A stretch of DNA of 64,000 nt from Agreia sp. VKM Ac-1783 (GCF_900177765.1 NZ_FXWI01000003.1:558001-622000), one strand, 5' to 3'; shown: positions 36,428 to 45,029, numbered from the stretch's first letter. Translations and numbers: made by a program. Notes: generated from the letters alone by a model not told the origin.

Positions 36428-36467
36428 CCCCTGCTTCCCTTTGTTTATAAGGGAGTCAGGGGGTTTT
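36424..36467 (+). terminator. tRNA-Ser terminator
   Basis: AAACCCCCTG pairs with CAGGGGGTTT (36424-36433 with 36457-36466) around an inner TTCCCTT/AAGGGA helix and is followed by TTTT. Confidence 0.85.
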
Positions 36468-36561
36468 CTCATTGCCAAGTGAGTCGTTCGGACGCGAAGT
36501 GGACACATCTGAATGTCGCTTTGCGTTATCGAGGGCTACCGAGACTGCGTCAAGGTCGTTG

Positions 36562-37017
36562 CTAGAAGCCTTTGGGGAAGCCGAAAGGGCGCAGCTCGGG
36601 GGCTAGGTTCTCCCACTGCCAGGCCCGCTCCGTTTCTCGATCCTTGTCGCCGCTGTCGAGACCAACGGCTTTCGCGGCGTAGGTCGCAGCGTGCGGCGAG
36701 TGATCGAACATATGGGCCACTGCACACGCCTGGCCGGCTGCACGAGCGGCGGCGGCGGCCGCCGTTGCCCATGCTTTGGTCGCATCGCGAGCGGCCGCGT
36801 GAGCTGTGAAGGCAGCGGTGCGACATGCCGTCATAGGAAGTTCGCCGCGCTGCCACGCGCGTACTGCTGCAATCGCCGCGCGCGGGCGGTCGTCATCTGG
36901 TCGCTGTTTCTCGAAGATGTGCAGGGCACGCTCTGCGCAGCTCGCCGCCCACAGTGCGATCGCGTGAGGGACCGGCGGCTCAGGATTGGACCACTTCGGT
37001 TTCGTTTCCTTGCTCAC
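36562..37017 (-). CDS. Putative immunity protein (Imm5-like)
   Basis: 151 aa from GTG 37017. An all-helical, Ala-rich protein: ALWAASCAERALHIFE, DDRPRAAIAAVRAWQRGEL, FTAHAAARDATKAWATAAAAAARAAGQACAVAHM and HAATYAAKAVGL. This sequence of motifs is that of the Imm-5-like family of putative polymorphic-toxin immunity proteins. No toxin gene is adjacent, so it may be an orphan guard or have another role. It lies inside the repeat-bounded insert. Confidence 0.7.
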   Translation of the reverse strand: MSKETKPKWSNPEPPVPHAIALWAASCAERALHIFEKQRPDDDRPRAAIAAVRAWQRGELPMTACRTAAFTAHAAARDATKAWATAAAAAARAAGQACAVAHMFDHSPHAATYAAKAVGLDSGDKDRETERAWQWENLAPELRPFGFPKGF

Positions 37018-37154
37018 CCCTCGATCGTCTCAGGGATCGGCTGCAGCAAGATCAGCCGAACGCGGGTTGTATCGAAAAGGCGTGAGCGTACGTAATACGA
37101 GTGACCCACTAACGATCGATTTCGGGTCAATCAGGGTCTGCGGAAACCGCACAC

Positions 37155-37160
37155 TAGCCT
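37155..37160 (+). promoter_or_regulatory. -10 box of leaderless NTF2-like transcript
   Basis: TAGCCT, exactly 6 nt before ATG 37167. Confidence 0.6.
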
Positions 37161-37166
37161 TGTCAC

Positions 37167-37547
37167 ATGACGACACGGGACGATCAAGGGCGCTCCATCG
37201 ACGAAGCCCAGGATGCTCTTCACCAAGCCATGCGCGGTGGCGACGTCAGCCAGCTTCGCGAGTTGCTATACGAGGGCCTGGCCTTCGAACTGCCGGGCGA
37301 ATCAGTGATAGGCCGTTCAGCCGATCTCGATGCTCATGCCTCGGGTGCAACACGATTCGACAAGCTGTCGGAGCTTCATCGGTCCACTCTGGAACATGAT
37401 GGTCATGGCCGGACGTCGTCGCTCGTGGACATCGTCGTATTCGATGGAGGCCACCGCATCGAGGTTCGCATGATGTACCGCCGCTTTTGGTCGATCATCG
37501 AGGGTCGTTGGCAAGTAGTGGCGGGCAGCGCCGAACCGTCCGCATAG
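37167..37547 (+). CDS. NTF2-like (SnoaL/DUF4440-type) protein
   Basis: 126 aa. The pattern QDALHQAMRGGDVSQLRELLYEGLAFELPGESVIGRSADLDAHASG, then HGRTSSLVDIVVFDGGHRIEVRMMYRRFWSIIEGRWQVVAGSAEP, is the cone-shaped NTF2 fold. This fold binds small ligands or acts as an isomerase. It is the second gene of the insert after tRNA-Ser. Function unknown. Confidence 0.75.
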   Translation: MTTRDDQGRSIDEAQDALHQAMRGGDVSQLRELLYEGLAFELPGESVIGRSADLDAHASGATRFDKLSELHRSTLEHDGHGRTSSLVDIVVFDGGHRIEVRMMYRRFWSIIEGRWQVVAGSAEPSA

Positions 37548-37619
37548 GGCCGGGGCGTTCACACGGGAGGAAGCGTCACCCAGATGTGCAGACGACGCGA
37601 GGACGGAATAGCGGACACA

Positions 37620-37644
37620 CCCACCGGTACCGCCACGATCAAAC
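37620..37644 (+). repeat. Direct repeat, right copy (possible attR)
   Basis: 25 bp identical to 36403-36427, 1217 bp downstream. It is not a tRNA gene: only the last 13 tRNA bases plus CCA are present. Downstream similarity to the tRNA flank goes on with about 75% identity to about 37690. Confidence 0.75.
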
Positions 37645-37683
37645 TCCCTGCCTTCCTGTACTTACAAGGGAGTCAGGAGTTTT
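37641..37683 (+). terminator. Second copy of the tRNA-Ser terminator
   Basis: AAACTCCCTG with CAGGAGTTTT, a diverged copy of 36424-36467. Base changes on both arms mostly keep pairing, with one bulged C. Confidence 0.6.
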
Positions 37684-37747
37684 CTCGTTTGCGATCGCGC
37701 CACTCGCTCGCGAATAGAACTCATCTGACCCACTCATAGGCGGACAG

Positions 37748-37795
37748 GACGGGCCACCGGTGCGGTACCCTCTTCGCAGAGGGAAAAATCCCGTC
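37748..37795 (+). promoter_or_regulatory. Possible structured leader of the MFS gene
   Basis: GACGGG (37748-37753) can pair with CCCGTC (37790-37795), enclosing the perfect hairpin CCCTCT-TCGC-AGAGGG (37768-37783) and followed by AAAAA. It lies 71-118 nt before the MFS start. It could be an attenuator or ligand-binding RNA. It shares the words GGTGCG, GTACCC and GTCAGG with the guanidine-III motif, but not its spacing. Confidence 0.3.
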
Positions 37796-37865
37796 AGGCT
37801 CTGGCCGGCGGAAACGCACAAGCGTCTCGTGGGAGTCGCCACTTCTTCATCGAAGGAGTGCGCCC

Positions 37866-39335
37866 ATGTACGAACCCACCACCTCTCCGGCCACAGAAGC
37901 GCCACCGCCCCGTCTCCGCGACGCATGGATTGCGTTGGCCGGCCTCTCGGCGGTGTTTCTGTTCGAGATGCTCGACAACTCCGTTTTGAACATCGCACTT
38001 CCGACCATCGGTCGCGAGCTCACGACGTCGACCGCGGCGCTGCAATGGGTCTCCGGGGCGTACTCGGTCGTGTTCGGTGGCCTGATGCTGCTGTTCGGTG
38101 CGGTCGCAGACCGTGTCGGTCGGCGCCGGGTCATGCTCGTCGGCCTGACGCTGCTGGCAGCCGTGAGCATCCTGACCGTGTTCGTCACCTCGGTGGAGCA
38201 GCTGATTGCCGTGCGGGCGCTGATGGGGATCGCCGCGGCGATGACAACGCCCGGATCGATGGCGCTGGCATTTCGCCTGTTCGACAGAGACGATCTGCGC
38301 GTGCGTGCACTGACCGTCATCTCTACAGCCGGGCTGGTCGGCCTCGCTGCCGGGCCCACAATCGGCGGATTCGTGCTCGCCGTGGCGCCGTGGCAGGTGC
38401 TGATCATCGCCAACGCTCCCATCGCGGCGATCGCCTTTCTGGGTATCCGAAGTGGGATCGCCGCAGATCAACGAACCGACCTCCACCGCGACCCCATCGA
38501 CCTGATTGGCGCCGTCCTCGGTACGGCGACCGTGATCGGAGTCCTCCTCACGCCGACGCTGTTCGTCGCCGGCACCAACGTCGCCCTTGCCTGGGGCGCA
38601 GCAGCGGCCACGGCGGCTGGCGCGGTCGGCTTCGTGCTCAGGGAGCGCACCGCGCGGCACCCGCTGCTGGATCTCCGTCTCGTCGCACAGCCACTGGTTG
38701 CCAGCGGTCTGGCCTACAAGGCGGCGGCCGGCCTCGCGATGGCCGGCCTGTCGTACATGGTCACGTTGCAGTTGCAGTTCGCGTGGGGGTGGCCGCCGGC
38801 CCTCGCCGCAGTCGGCACACTCCCTCAGGTCGTGGTGCTTCTCGCGAGTGGCCGCTTCGTCGGCCCGTTCGTGAATCGAGTGGGTCTCGATCGAGCGGCC
38901 TGGATGAGCGCCGCCGCCGTGATCGCCGGGCTCGCCGTGTTCGCTCTGCTCGGCAGATTCGGCTACCCCTGGGTCCTGACCGCTCTTGTGCTTGTCGCCG
39001 CTGGGATGCGGGTGGTTGGCGTCGTCGCCGGTAATAACGTGCTTCGTGGTCTGCCCGAGAATCGCACCTCCATTGGGGCGGCCCTTGTCGACACGGCCAG
39101 CGAGATCGCGACGGCGGTCGGGATCGCCGCGACAGGCACGATTCTCGCCGCTCTCGTCGGTGGCAGCATCACGACGATCACTTTCACCTCGGATCAGCTC
39201 GCGTCATTCCAGGAGGCGATCCTCATCGCGGGCCTGACCATCACCGCTATCGCCGCAGCGCTCGTCTGCATCGGCATCCACCGTTCGCGCCGCACCCCCG
39301 CCCAGCCCACCAATCAGGAGCCTTCCTATGTCTGA
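37866..39335 (+). CDS. MFS drug-efflux transporter (DHA2/EmrB-QacA type)
   Basis: 489 aa with 14 predicted helices. FLFEMLDNSVLNIALPTIGREL is motif D1-like helix 1 of the DHA2 family, LLFGAVADRVGRRRVMLVGLTLL is the MFS motif A, and LAAGPTIGGFVLAVAPWQVLIIANAPI is motif C (antiporter). GAAGGAG is the Shine-Dalgarno. Likely a proton-coupled drug exporter. It overlaps the next hydrolase gene by 8 bp, which suggests joint action on one compound. Confidence 0.92.
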   Translation: MYEPTTSPATEAPPPRLRDAWIALAGLSAVFLFEMLDNSVLNIALPTIGRELTTSTAALQWVSGAYSVVFGGLMLLFGAVADRVGRRRVMLVGLTLLAAVSILTVFVTSVEQLIAVRALMGIAAAMTTPGSMALAFRLFDRDDLRVRALTVISTAGLVGLAAGPTIGGFVLAVAPWQVLIIANAPIAAIAFLGIRSGIAADQRTDLHRDPIDLIGAVLGTATVIGVLLTPTLFVAGTNVALAWGAAAATAAGAVGFVLRERTARHPLLDLRLVAQPLVASGLAYKAAAGLAMAGLSYMVTLQLQFAWGWPPALAAVGTLPQVVVLLASGRFVGPFVNRVGLDRAAWMSAAAVIAGLAVFALLGRFGYPWVLTALVLVAAGMRVVGVVAGNNVLRGLPENRTSIGAALVDTASEIATAVGIAATGTILAALVGGSITTITFTSDQLASFQEAILIAGLTITAIAAALVCIGIHRSRRTPAQPTNQEPSYV

Positions 39336-40317
39336 CCTCATGCCCCGCCCTCCGTTCGATCCGGAACTCTCCACGTTCCTCACCGCCCTCGAGGCACGCG
39401 GCCCCTTCACCCTGACCACCGAGATGCTGCCGCACATGCGAGGCCTCGACACGACCGAAGAAGCACTCGACGAGCGGCTGCGGTTGCGCGGGTACGAGCG
39501 GCGCACGATCACGGTGCCCGGCCACCTCGGGGATCCGATCACGCTTGCCGTGATCCAGCGGATCGGCCGCGCCGGAGCCACGAGCGCGGTGTACTCGATC
39601 CACGGCGGCGGCATGATGTTCGGTCACTACCTCGGAAACCTCGATTCGTACGACGACTGGCTGCTGAACGACCATGACGTCGTACTCATCAGCGTCGACT
39701 ATCGCCTCGCCCCCGAATACCCCGACCCGTATCCGGTCGAGGACTGCTACGCCGGACTCGTCTGGGTGCACGCCCACGCGGAGCAACTCGATATCGACCC
39801 GACCCGCATCGTCATCGCCGGGCAGAGCGCCGGCGCTGGACTCGCCGCGGGCACGGCCCTGCTCGCTCGCGACCGGAGTGGACCGTCGATCCTCGCGCAG
39901 ATCCTGGTGTCGCCTATGCTCGATGACCGCGACTCCACCGCGTCGACGAGACAGATCGATGGCGTCGGGGTCGCGGATCGGCAGATGACCCGCTTCGGCT
40001 GGGACGCCTACCTCGGCTCCCGCCGAGCCGGCGAAGACGTGTCCGTCTACGCTGCACCGGCACGAGCGACCGACCTCTCCGGGCTTCCGCGCACCTACAT
40101 CGACTGCGGAAGCGCCGAGGTCTTCCGCGACGAGACGGTCGCCTACGCCAGCGGCTTGTGGGCCGCCGGTGGCGATGCGGAGCTGCACGTCTGGCCGGGT
40201 GCTTTTCACGGCTTCACGAGCATGATGCCCACCGCCAGGATCTCGGTGACCGCCACAGCAGCGCTGGCCGACTGGATCAGGCGGCTTCTCGGCGCAGGCG
40301 CGCTAGGGAGCGGATGA
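39328..40317 (+). CDS. Alpha/beta hydrolase, HSL-type
   Basis: 329 aa. [15 protein letters not shown] carries [21 protein letters not shown] the nucleophile Ser (GQSAGA), and [24 protein letters not shown] the HSL strand; the acid and base probably are in [12 protein letters not shown] and [17 protein letters not shown] provides the Shine-Dalgarno. An esterase or lactonase possibly inactivating the compound handled by the overlapping exporter gene. Confidence 0.9.
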   Translation: MSDLMPRPPFDPELSTFLTALEARGPFTLTTEMLPHMRGLDTTEEALDERLRLRGYERRTITVPGHLGDPITLAVIQRIGRAGATSAVYSIHGGGMMFGHYLGNLDSYDDWLLNDHDVVLISVDYRLAPEYPDPYPVEDCYAGLVWVHAHAEQLDIDPTRIVIAGQSAGAGLAAGTALLARDRSGPSILAQILVSPMLDDRDSTASTRQIDGVGVADRQMTRFGWDAYLGSRRAGEDVSVYAAPARATDLSGLPRTYIDCGSAEVFRDETVAYASGLWAAGGDAELHVWPGAFHGFTSMMPTARISVTATAALADWIRRLLGAGALGSG

Positions 40318-40392
40318 GCAAGTCAACCGTCGCGGTGTCTGCACCTCGCGGTGGCCGAGTCAACCCGCAAATCTCTCCCGGTGGCATCCTTC

Positions 40393-40398
40393 TAACGT
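40393..40398 (+). promoter_or_regulatory. -10 box of a leaderless transcript
   Basis: TAACGT, exactly 6 nt before GTG 40405. This selects GTG 40405 over the internal GTG at 40426. Confidence 0.55.
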
Positions 40399-40404
40399 GT
40401 TGGG

Positions 40405-40767
40405 GTGGGCGAACGCAGGCTGGTGAGGGTACCGCCGCGGATCCAAGTCGTTCGTGCGGCGTTTGCAGCGGCCGGAACGGGATACGTCGCCAGCTGCGCG
40501 TTGGGTGTCGGAGTCGCCTCCGGCCTCGTCGATCTGCGCGGAGCGCGCTGGGCGCATCACGTGGCGTATCTCGTCACCCTCGGTCTCGGCGGACTGGCTG
40601 CAAGCTCACTGCTCTGGAGCTCCAGCCGCTCCGGATGGCTGTTGCTTCCCGCCGCGGGTCCGCTTGCCGCCCTCGCGTATCTCGGCCCACGGATGCCGCG
40701 CCATCCGCTTGTCGCTCTGGCTGCGGCCCCGTTCTTCGTCGCAGCCTTCATCCACTCTCGAAAGTAG
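40405..40767 (+). CDS. Small membrane protein, unknown
   Basis: 120 aa, GTG start. Four hydrophobic segments (about 19-42, 49-70, 74-90 and 97-116), Ala/Gly/Leu-rich, with a basic N-terminus [14 protein letters not shown]. The gene is 5 bp before the nitroreductase, so they are probably co-expressed. No family recognised. Confidence 0.6.
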   Translation: MGERRLVRVPPRIQVVRAAFAAAGTGYVASCALGVGVASGLVDLRGARWAHHVAYLVTLGLGGLAASSLLWSSSRSGWLLLPAAGPLAALAYLGPRMPRHPLVALAAAPFFVAAFIHSRK

Positions 40768-40772
40768 CCAGC

Positions 40773-41579
40773 GTGCACCTGCTTGACGCCATTCGCCGCC
40801 GCCGCACGACCAACGGGCACATGTTGCCCGATCCTGTCAGCGAGGAACACCAGCGGCTGCTGATGGAGGTGGCGGGCAGGGCTCCGTCGCAACTCAACAG
40901 TCAGCCGTGGCGCTTCGTGCTGATCGAAGAGCCCGAGACGATCCGAAGCATTGCCCGGATCAGCGGCGAGAGCATGAAGAAGATCATGGCGAACGGCGCA
41001 TTCTTCGAGCGGTACAAGCCGTACTTCCGCTTCAGTGCCGCAGAGATGGAGAGGCGCCGCGATGGAATGCTGTTCGATAAGCTGCCGGCGCCTCTGCGGC
41101 CCTTCACCAGCCAGGTCTACACCTCACGCGGACAGAAGCTGATGAACGCGCTGCGGGTCCCTTCGACCCTCGGCGCCGAGAACGAGAAGTTGGTGGCCGG
41201 TTCGCCGCTCTTGCTCGGGGTGATGCTCACTCGGGCAGAGAACCGTCCCGGCGAACTGTCGTCGTTCTACCCGACGTTCAGCCTGGGAGCCGCGATGGAG
41301 AACGTCTGGCTCACGACCGTGGAACTCGGCATGGGCATCCAGTTCATCTCCTTTCCGATGGAGGTGCCCGAGAACTGGCATCGCATCGAACGACTGCTCG
41401 AGGTGCCGGATGAGCTCGAGCGCATGGCGGTGTATCGGCTGGGGTATCTGCCCCCGGAGCAACGACGGCCCGCGATCGACTGGTCGAGTCACCAGCGCAA
41501 GCTGCCCTCGCAATACGTGTTTCGAGGCACGTGCGCCACGCCCCAGGAGGGGTGGGACGACGTTCTTCCCTCGGTCTGA
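40773..41579 (+). CDS. Nitroreductase family protein
   Basis: 268 aa, GTG start. [18 protein letters not shown] and [20 protein letters not shown] give the FMN-binding basic cluster and the S-x-x-N-x-Q-P-W signature. [27 protein letters not shown] is the conserved GAAxxN helix of the family. An N-terminal extension of other reading is excluded by the upstream gene. It uses FMN and NAD(P)H; substrate unknown. Confidence 0.88.
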   Translation: MHLLDAIRRRRTTNGHMLPDPVSEEHQRLLMEVAGRAPSQLNSQPWRFVLIEEPETIRSIARISGESMKKIMANGAFFERYKPYFRFSAAEMERRRDGMLFDKLPAPLRPFTSQVYTSRGQKLMNALRVPSTLGAENEKLVAGSPLLLGVMLTRAENRPGELSSFYPTFSLGAAMENVWLTTVELGMGIQFISFPMEVPENWHRIERLLEVPDELERMAVYRLGYLPPEQRRPAIDWSSHQRKLPSQYVFRGTCATPQEGWDDVLPSV

Positions 41580-41599
41580 TGACGCTCGTCGGGACTCTC

Positions 41600-41992
41600 T
41601 CAGTTGAGGGCGGTGCCGCTCGTCACGAGAGGCTTTCGTGCCCAGGGTGAGAGGCCGAGCAGCAATGCCCCCGCGCCGGTGCCCAGAAGCAGCAGGTGGT
41701 CGAGGATCGTGGTGCCGGACGGGAGCACCCCGCCGAGGTTCTCGTCGAGCATGCTGCCGATGCCGAGCAACACGAATACGAGTCCGACGAGCACGAGCAC
41801 TGCCTTGATCGCTTTGACGGGCGCCGGCGTGGCCCCGACAAGAAGCAGGGCTGCAGCAGAGACCGTGTAGATGACGTCGTTGACGAGGTCGACGTTGAAG
41901 AGTCCGAGCATAAGGGATCCCTCGATGAACCATCCGAGGAGCGCATGGCTCCCGATGACAATCCCGAGCATGAGTGCGTATGCCTTCGCCAT
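41600..41992 (-). CDS. DUF4383-like membrane protein
   Basis: 130 aa from ATG 41992, with strong Shine-Dalgarno GGAGGT; an in-frame ATG 18 nt up has none. Four membrane helices (about 5-25, 42-58, 63-84 and 98-118). SHALLGWFIEGSLMLGLFNVDLVNDVIYTVSAAALLLVG resembles DUF4383. Convergent with the nitroreductase. Role unknown. Confidence 0.65.
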   Translation of the reverse strand: MAKAYALMLGIVIGSHALLGWFIEGSLMLGLFNVDLVNDVIYTVSAAALLLVGATPAPVKAIKAVLVLVGLVFVLLGIGSMLDENLGGVLPSGTTILDHLLLLGTGAGALLLGLSPWARKPLVTSGTALN

Positions 41993-42268
41993 GTGTACCT
42001 CCGTAGCCATTCGACGCGCCGCCGGTTCAACGAGATCCACGTTAGGCCGAGTGCTACTGCGGAGGTCGAAGGCCTTGCCAAGGCCAGGGTGCGCCGATAT
42101 AGAAAGGCTCGCGGTCACGAAGCGTGACGCCGGGATGCAAGAGATCGCGGTGCGCGGCACCGGCATGACTGCGTGAGCGGGCCCCGTGCTCCGTGGGAGG
42201 ATCATAGGGTTTTGTTTCGAGGCGTTTCGTGAGGACGAGGCCGCCTGATAGATCGAGGAGGGGCACGC

Positions 42269-43141
42269 GTGAGCGAGGGGCTGACCCCGGGTGTCGAGCC
42301 GCAGCGCGGATCGGATCGCACGGAGCCGGACGGCCCGACAACGGGTCGGGCGGCGGGACTGGGCATCGTCGCGCTCCTGTTCGCGCTGCTCGTGGCGAGT
42401 TGGTTGATCCAACTCTCGTCGTTCCTGCAGCGGGATTTCGGGCCATTTGAAAAGAGACTGAGTGACGGCGGAGTGGTTGTCTGGGTCTCGATCGCTGCGG
42501 CGATCGCGATCCTGTCGCCCATCGTCGTACTCATCCTGCAGGCGCGCGTTCACAAGCGAAATCCGCGACACTCGATCGCCGCCGTGCTCGGGGCGGTCGT
42601 GGTGCTCGTCATCGCGGTTCCGACGAACACCGTTGTGGTCGGCTCCCAGGTCGCAAACCTTGTGACGGAACTCAATGAGAAGGCGCAGCCACCGACCGCA
42701 GCCGAGACCTTCTTCGAGCGCACTGGCGGCGACCCGCGCAGCGAAGTTCTCGAGCTGGGCGACGAGACAGTTCGGCTTCTGGGCGGAGACCCGACCGTGG
42801 ATGCGAAGGACTCCGACGCGGATTTTCGCGTGGTCAGCGATGAGTGTGTTCTCGACAACAGCAACCCCGGCATCATGTGGTCGTATCAATACGACGCTGG
42901 GTCGCAGGTCGATGCCAACGGTCAACTGCTCGTGCCAGAGGGCTCCACAGACCTGCCGACGGCGACGCACGACATGGCGGGTGTTATCGCCTACTGGGCG
43001 AGCCACGGCGTCACCGCTACAAAGGACGAAGACGTCAGCTCCGACGAGCAGTACCGGGCAGAGGCCGAATGGTTGGGCTATGACTCGTGGAGCCGCCCCG
43101 CGCCCGACGTGCGGTTCGATACGATCTGCCTCGTCGACTGA
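42269..43141 (+). CDS. Two-helix membrane protein with polar C-terminal domain
   Basis: 290 aa from GTG 42269 with GAGGAGG 9 nt upstream and a TAGGGT box at 42205-42210. Helices near 31-53, 70-91 and 104-124 are followed by a ~165-residue polar domain (TFFERTGGDPRSEVLELGDETVRLLGGD) rich in Asp/Glu with two Cys (DECVLD, TICLVD), which may form a disulfide outside the cell. No family recognised. Confidence 0.6.
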   Translation: MSEGLTPGVEPQRGSDRTEPDGPTTGRAAGLGIVALLFALLVASWLIQLSSFLQRDFGPFEKRLSDGGVVVWVSIAAAIAILSPIVVLILQARVHKRNPRHSIAAVLGAVVVLVIAVPTNTVVVGSQVANLVTELNEKAQPPTAAETFFERTGGDPRSEVLELGDETVRLLGGDPTVDAKDSDADFRVVSDECVLDNSNPGIMWSYQYDAGSQVDANGQLLVPEGSTDLPTATHDMAGVIAYWASHGVTATKDEDVSSDEQYRAEAEWLGYDSWSRPAPDVRFDTICLVD

Positions 43142-43245
43142 GAAGGCCGACCGGCACGGGCTGGACGTTGGGGAGCGCAACTGCTCCGCCTGCGCGAGAC
43201 CATGCGCACGGCCATCACCGGATGGGTCCGTCAGCTCGAGCTGCG

Positions 43246-43251
43246 TAGACT
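43246..43251 (+). promoter_or_regulatory. -10 box of leaderless GNAT transcript
   Basis: TAGACT, exactly 6 nt before ATG 43258; this favours that ATG over the TTG one codon upstream. Confidence 0.6.
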
Positions 43252-43257
43252 TTTTTG

Positions 43258-43689
43258 ATGAGCGCTGCAGAGGAATTCACCGTCACTACGGATCTCGCAC
43301 GGATCGACCTCGACACGGTGCATCACTGGCTGTCGAGGGATGCGTTCTGGGCGCTAGGACGCAGTCGACAGACCGTGCACGCGGCGGCGGAGGGCTCGAT
43401 GAACTTCGGAGTCTTCGATTCTCGCGGCTCGCTCTGCGCCTACGCGCGAGTGGTGACGGACAGTGCGACGTTCGCTTGGCTGTGTGACGTCTACGTAGAC
43501 CCTGGCCGTCGTGGTCTCGGCATCGGACGATTGCTGGCGGGTGCGGTTGTGGATGCTCTCGTGCCGATGAACCTCAAGAGGGTCATGCTGTCGACGCTCG
43601 ATGCTCACGGGCTGTACGAACAGGTCGGCTTCGTCGCGTTCCCTGACCCCGAGAAGTTGATGATCCTCGGGCCTTTGCTTCCCGGCTGA
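43258..43689 (+). CDS. GNAT family acetyltransferase
   Basis: 143 aa. CAYARVVTDSATFAWLCDVYVDPGRRGLGIGRLLAGAVVDAL contains the acetyl-CoA pyrophosphate loop (RRGLGIG), and LSTLDAHGLYEQVGF is the family C-terminal motif. Resembles YjcF/GNAT proteins of unknown substrate. Leaderless. Confidence 0.88.
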   Translation: MSAAEEFTVTTDLARIDLDTVHHWLSRDAFWALGRSRQTVHAAAEGSMNFGVFDSRGSLCAYARVVTDSATFAWLCDVYVDPGRRGLGIGRLLAGAVVDALVPMNLKRVMLSTLDAHGLYEQVGFVAFPDPEKLMILGPLLPG

Positions 43690-43691
43690 GG

Positions 43692-44039
43692 TCAGAGCGG
43701 GCGCAGCTGATCTTCGGTGATGGGAAAAGGCAGTGAGTAGTAGACCTGCGTTGCGGTCATGTCGCCCCAGTCGTCTTTCTTGACCCGGATGGCGGAGGGA
43801 GACACCTCGGCGATCCGAACGCGAAGCCACGATCCATCGTCGAGTCGAAACTCGTGCGGGTCGGCGAGATAGGCCAGTCCGAGTTCATCGAGTGTCTCCT
43901 CGGCCACCATCCAGTCCACTGGTTCCGTGCGGCGGCGTCCGAGCAGATCGATGGCGACGAAGCCGTCGCCGACGGGCTTCATCCAGCCCACGAGCTCACG
44001 ATCGTCTGATCGACGATGTTCGATCCAGTCGCTTTCCAT
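43692..44039 (-). CDS. Conserved hypothetical protein
   Basis: 115 aa, MESDWIEHRRSDDRELVGWMKP, a beta-rich sequence with WMVAEETLDELGLAYLADPHEFRLDDGSWLRVRIAEVSPSAIRVK. No motif of known function. It lies 2 bp after the YdcF-like gene and is probably its operon partner. Confidence 0.65.
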   Translation of the reverse strand: MESDWIEHRRSDDRELVGWMKPVGDGFVAIDLLGRRRTEPVDWMVAEETLDELGLAYLADPHEFRLDDGSWLRVRIAEVSPSAIRVKKDDWGDMTATQVYYSLPFPITEDQLRPL

Positions 44040-44041
44040 GG

Positions 44042-44632
44042 TTAGAGGGTAGCTCTCGTACGTCGCAGGCTCCGGATGCCGCGAATCGCAGCGACCGGCT
44101 TCACCATGGCGATCTCGCCGAATCGGTAGTCGCGCGCAGCGACGAGTCGATCAGCGAGATCGGGTCGCTGCTTCCAGAGATAGGCGCGTGCTTTCTCGGC
44201 GTGCATGCTGTTCGACGCGATCTTCACCGTGTCGAACTCCTCCAGAAGGTCGACGACGTTCGCGATGTTCTCCCACGTGGTGCGGCTGAGGCGATCGAGA
44301 AAGTAAGCGCCGTCGTATCCGTGGCGAGCGCGAGCGTACTCGAGCAAGAGATCTGCTTCCGGCACATCGCTGCCCACGCCACCGCCGCAGAAGATCAGCA
44401 CCGTCTCGGTCGCGTAGGGATCGATTGATCGAAGGGCCACGCGTACGCGGTAGCGGTTGAGATAGTTGGCCCGCATGCCTCGATTCCGGCACCCGAGCGC
44501 CACGATGGCCTGTCTGCCCGGCCCAGAATCACGATTGCCGAGCCTGCGTTTGCTCGCGACCCAATGCATCCATTCGGCCCAAGCCACGATGCCCGCGGTC
44601 GCGACGGCCGGAACGACGGCCAGGGCCCTCAT
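44042..44632 (-). CDS. YdcF-like DUF218 protein
   Basis: 196 aa. Short N-terminal membrane helix (ALAVVPAVATAGIVAWAEWM), then the DUF218 domain: QAIVALGCRNRG, TVLIFCGGGVGSDVPEADLLLEYAR and RLSRTTWENIANVV (RSxxTxEN-like), then KIASNSMHAEKARAYL. Members act in envelope or vancomycin-resistance contexts (SanA), without a proven reaction. ATG abuts the tautomerase stop (TGAATG). Confidence 0.8.
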   Translation of the reverse strand: MRALAVVPAVATAGIVAWAEWMHWVASKRRLGNRDSGPGRQAIVALGCRNRGMRANYLNRYRVRVALRSIDPYATETVLIFCGGGVGSDVPEADLLLEYARARHGYDGAYFLDRLSRTTWENIANVVDLLEEFDTVKIASNSMHAEKARAYLWKQRPDLADRLVAARDYRFGEIAMVKPVAAIRGIRSLRRTRATL

Positions 44633-45022
44633 TCAGACGTCGACCTTGTAGCCCAGCGCAAGGTCTGCGCCGTTGACGCCTCGGATGCCCCAGTTCACGC
44701 GCGGAGTCTCGGTGATGGTGATCTCGACGCTGTGAGGAGGGATGCCGGCCTCGGCGTCGAGGCGCGCGAAGAGTTCCTCAATGAGAGCGCGTTTCGCCGA
44801 TTCGGTGCGTCCGTCGAACATCGAGATCTCTATGATCGTGTAGTTCTCGCCGCGATCGTCGGGGTAGATGAAGTCCTCCGCATCGAGCGCGATGAACCGG
44901 TGGAACCGCTTCTCTGCCGGGTACGCGAGGGCTTCCATGACCGCTCCGTGGATCGCGTCGGAGATGGCGGCGCGACGCGCCTCGATGCACTGCCGGCGCG
45001 CGTAGATGGTGACCTGTGCCAT
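44633..45022 (-). CDS. Tautomerase family protein
   Basis: 129 aa. AQVTIYARRQCIEARRAAISDAIHGAVMEALAYPAEKRFHRFIALDAEDFIYP is the fused 4-oxalocrotonate tautomerase pattern, but after Met the usual catalytic Pro-1 is Ala (MA). VEITITETPRVNWGIRGVNG is the C-terminal half. Without Pro-1 the classical mechanism would be lost unless the start is different; MSAD-like double-length tautomerases are the nearest relatives. Confidence 0.8.
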   Translation of the reverse strand: MAQVTIYARRQCIEARRAAISDAIHGAVMEALAYPAEKRFHRFIALDAEDFIYPDDRGENYTIIEISMFDGRTESAKRALIEELFARLDAEAGIPPHSVEITITETPRVNWGIRGVNGADLALGYKVDV

Positions 45023-45029
45023 GCAGAAC

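Larger units (their letters stand above)
37548..37865 (+). other. Gene-free stretch with right repeat copy and structured leader
   Basis: These 318 bp hold the right copy of the tRNA-derived direct repeat (37620-37644), a second, diverged version of the tRNA terminator (37641-37683), and a GC-rich leader of the MFS gene. No coding frame is credible here. Confidence 0.7.

Noticed and set aside
36416-37620. Complete prophage or integrative element
   Set aside because: Only two small genes lie between the repeats and neither is an integrase or structural gene; at most a remnant or mini-island.
37620-37690. Second tRNA-Ser gene
   Set aside because: Only the last 13 bases plus CCA of the tRNA are repeated; there is no anticodon arm or 5' acceptor. 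It is treated as a repeat copy.
37748-37810. Guanidine-III riboswitch
   Set aside because: Words GGTGCG, GTACCC and GTCAGG occur, but an extra 16-nt hairpin interrupts them and the required pairings are not seen. Left as an unnamed structured leader.
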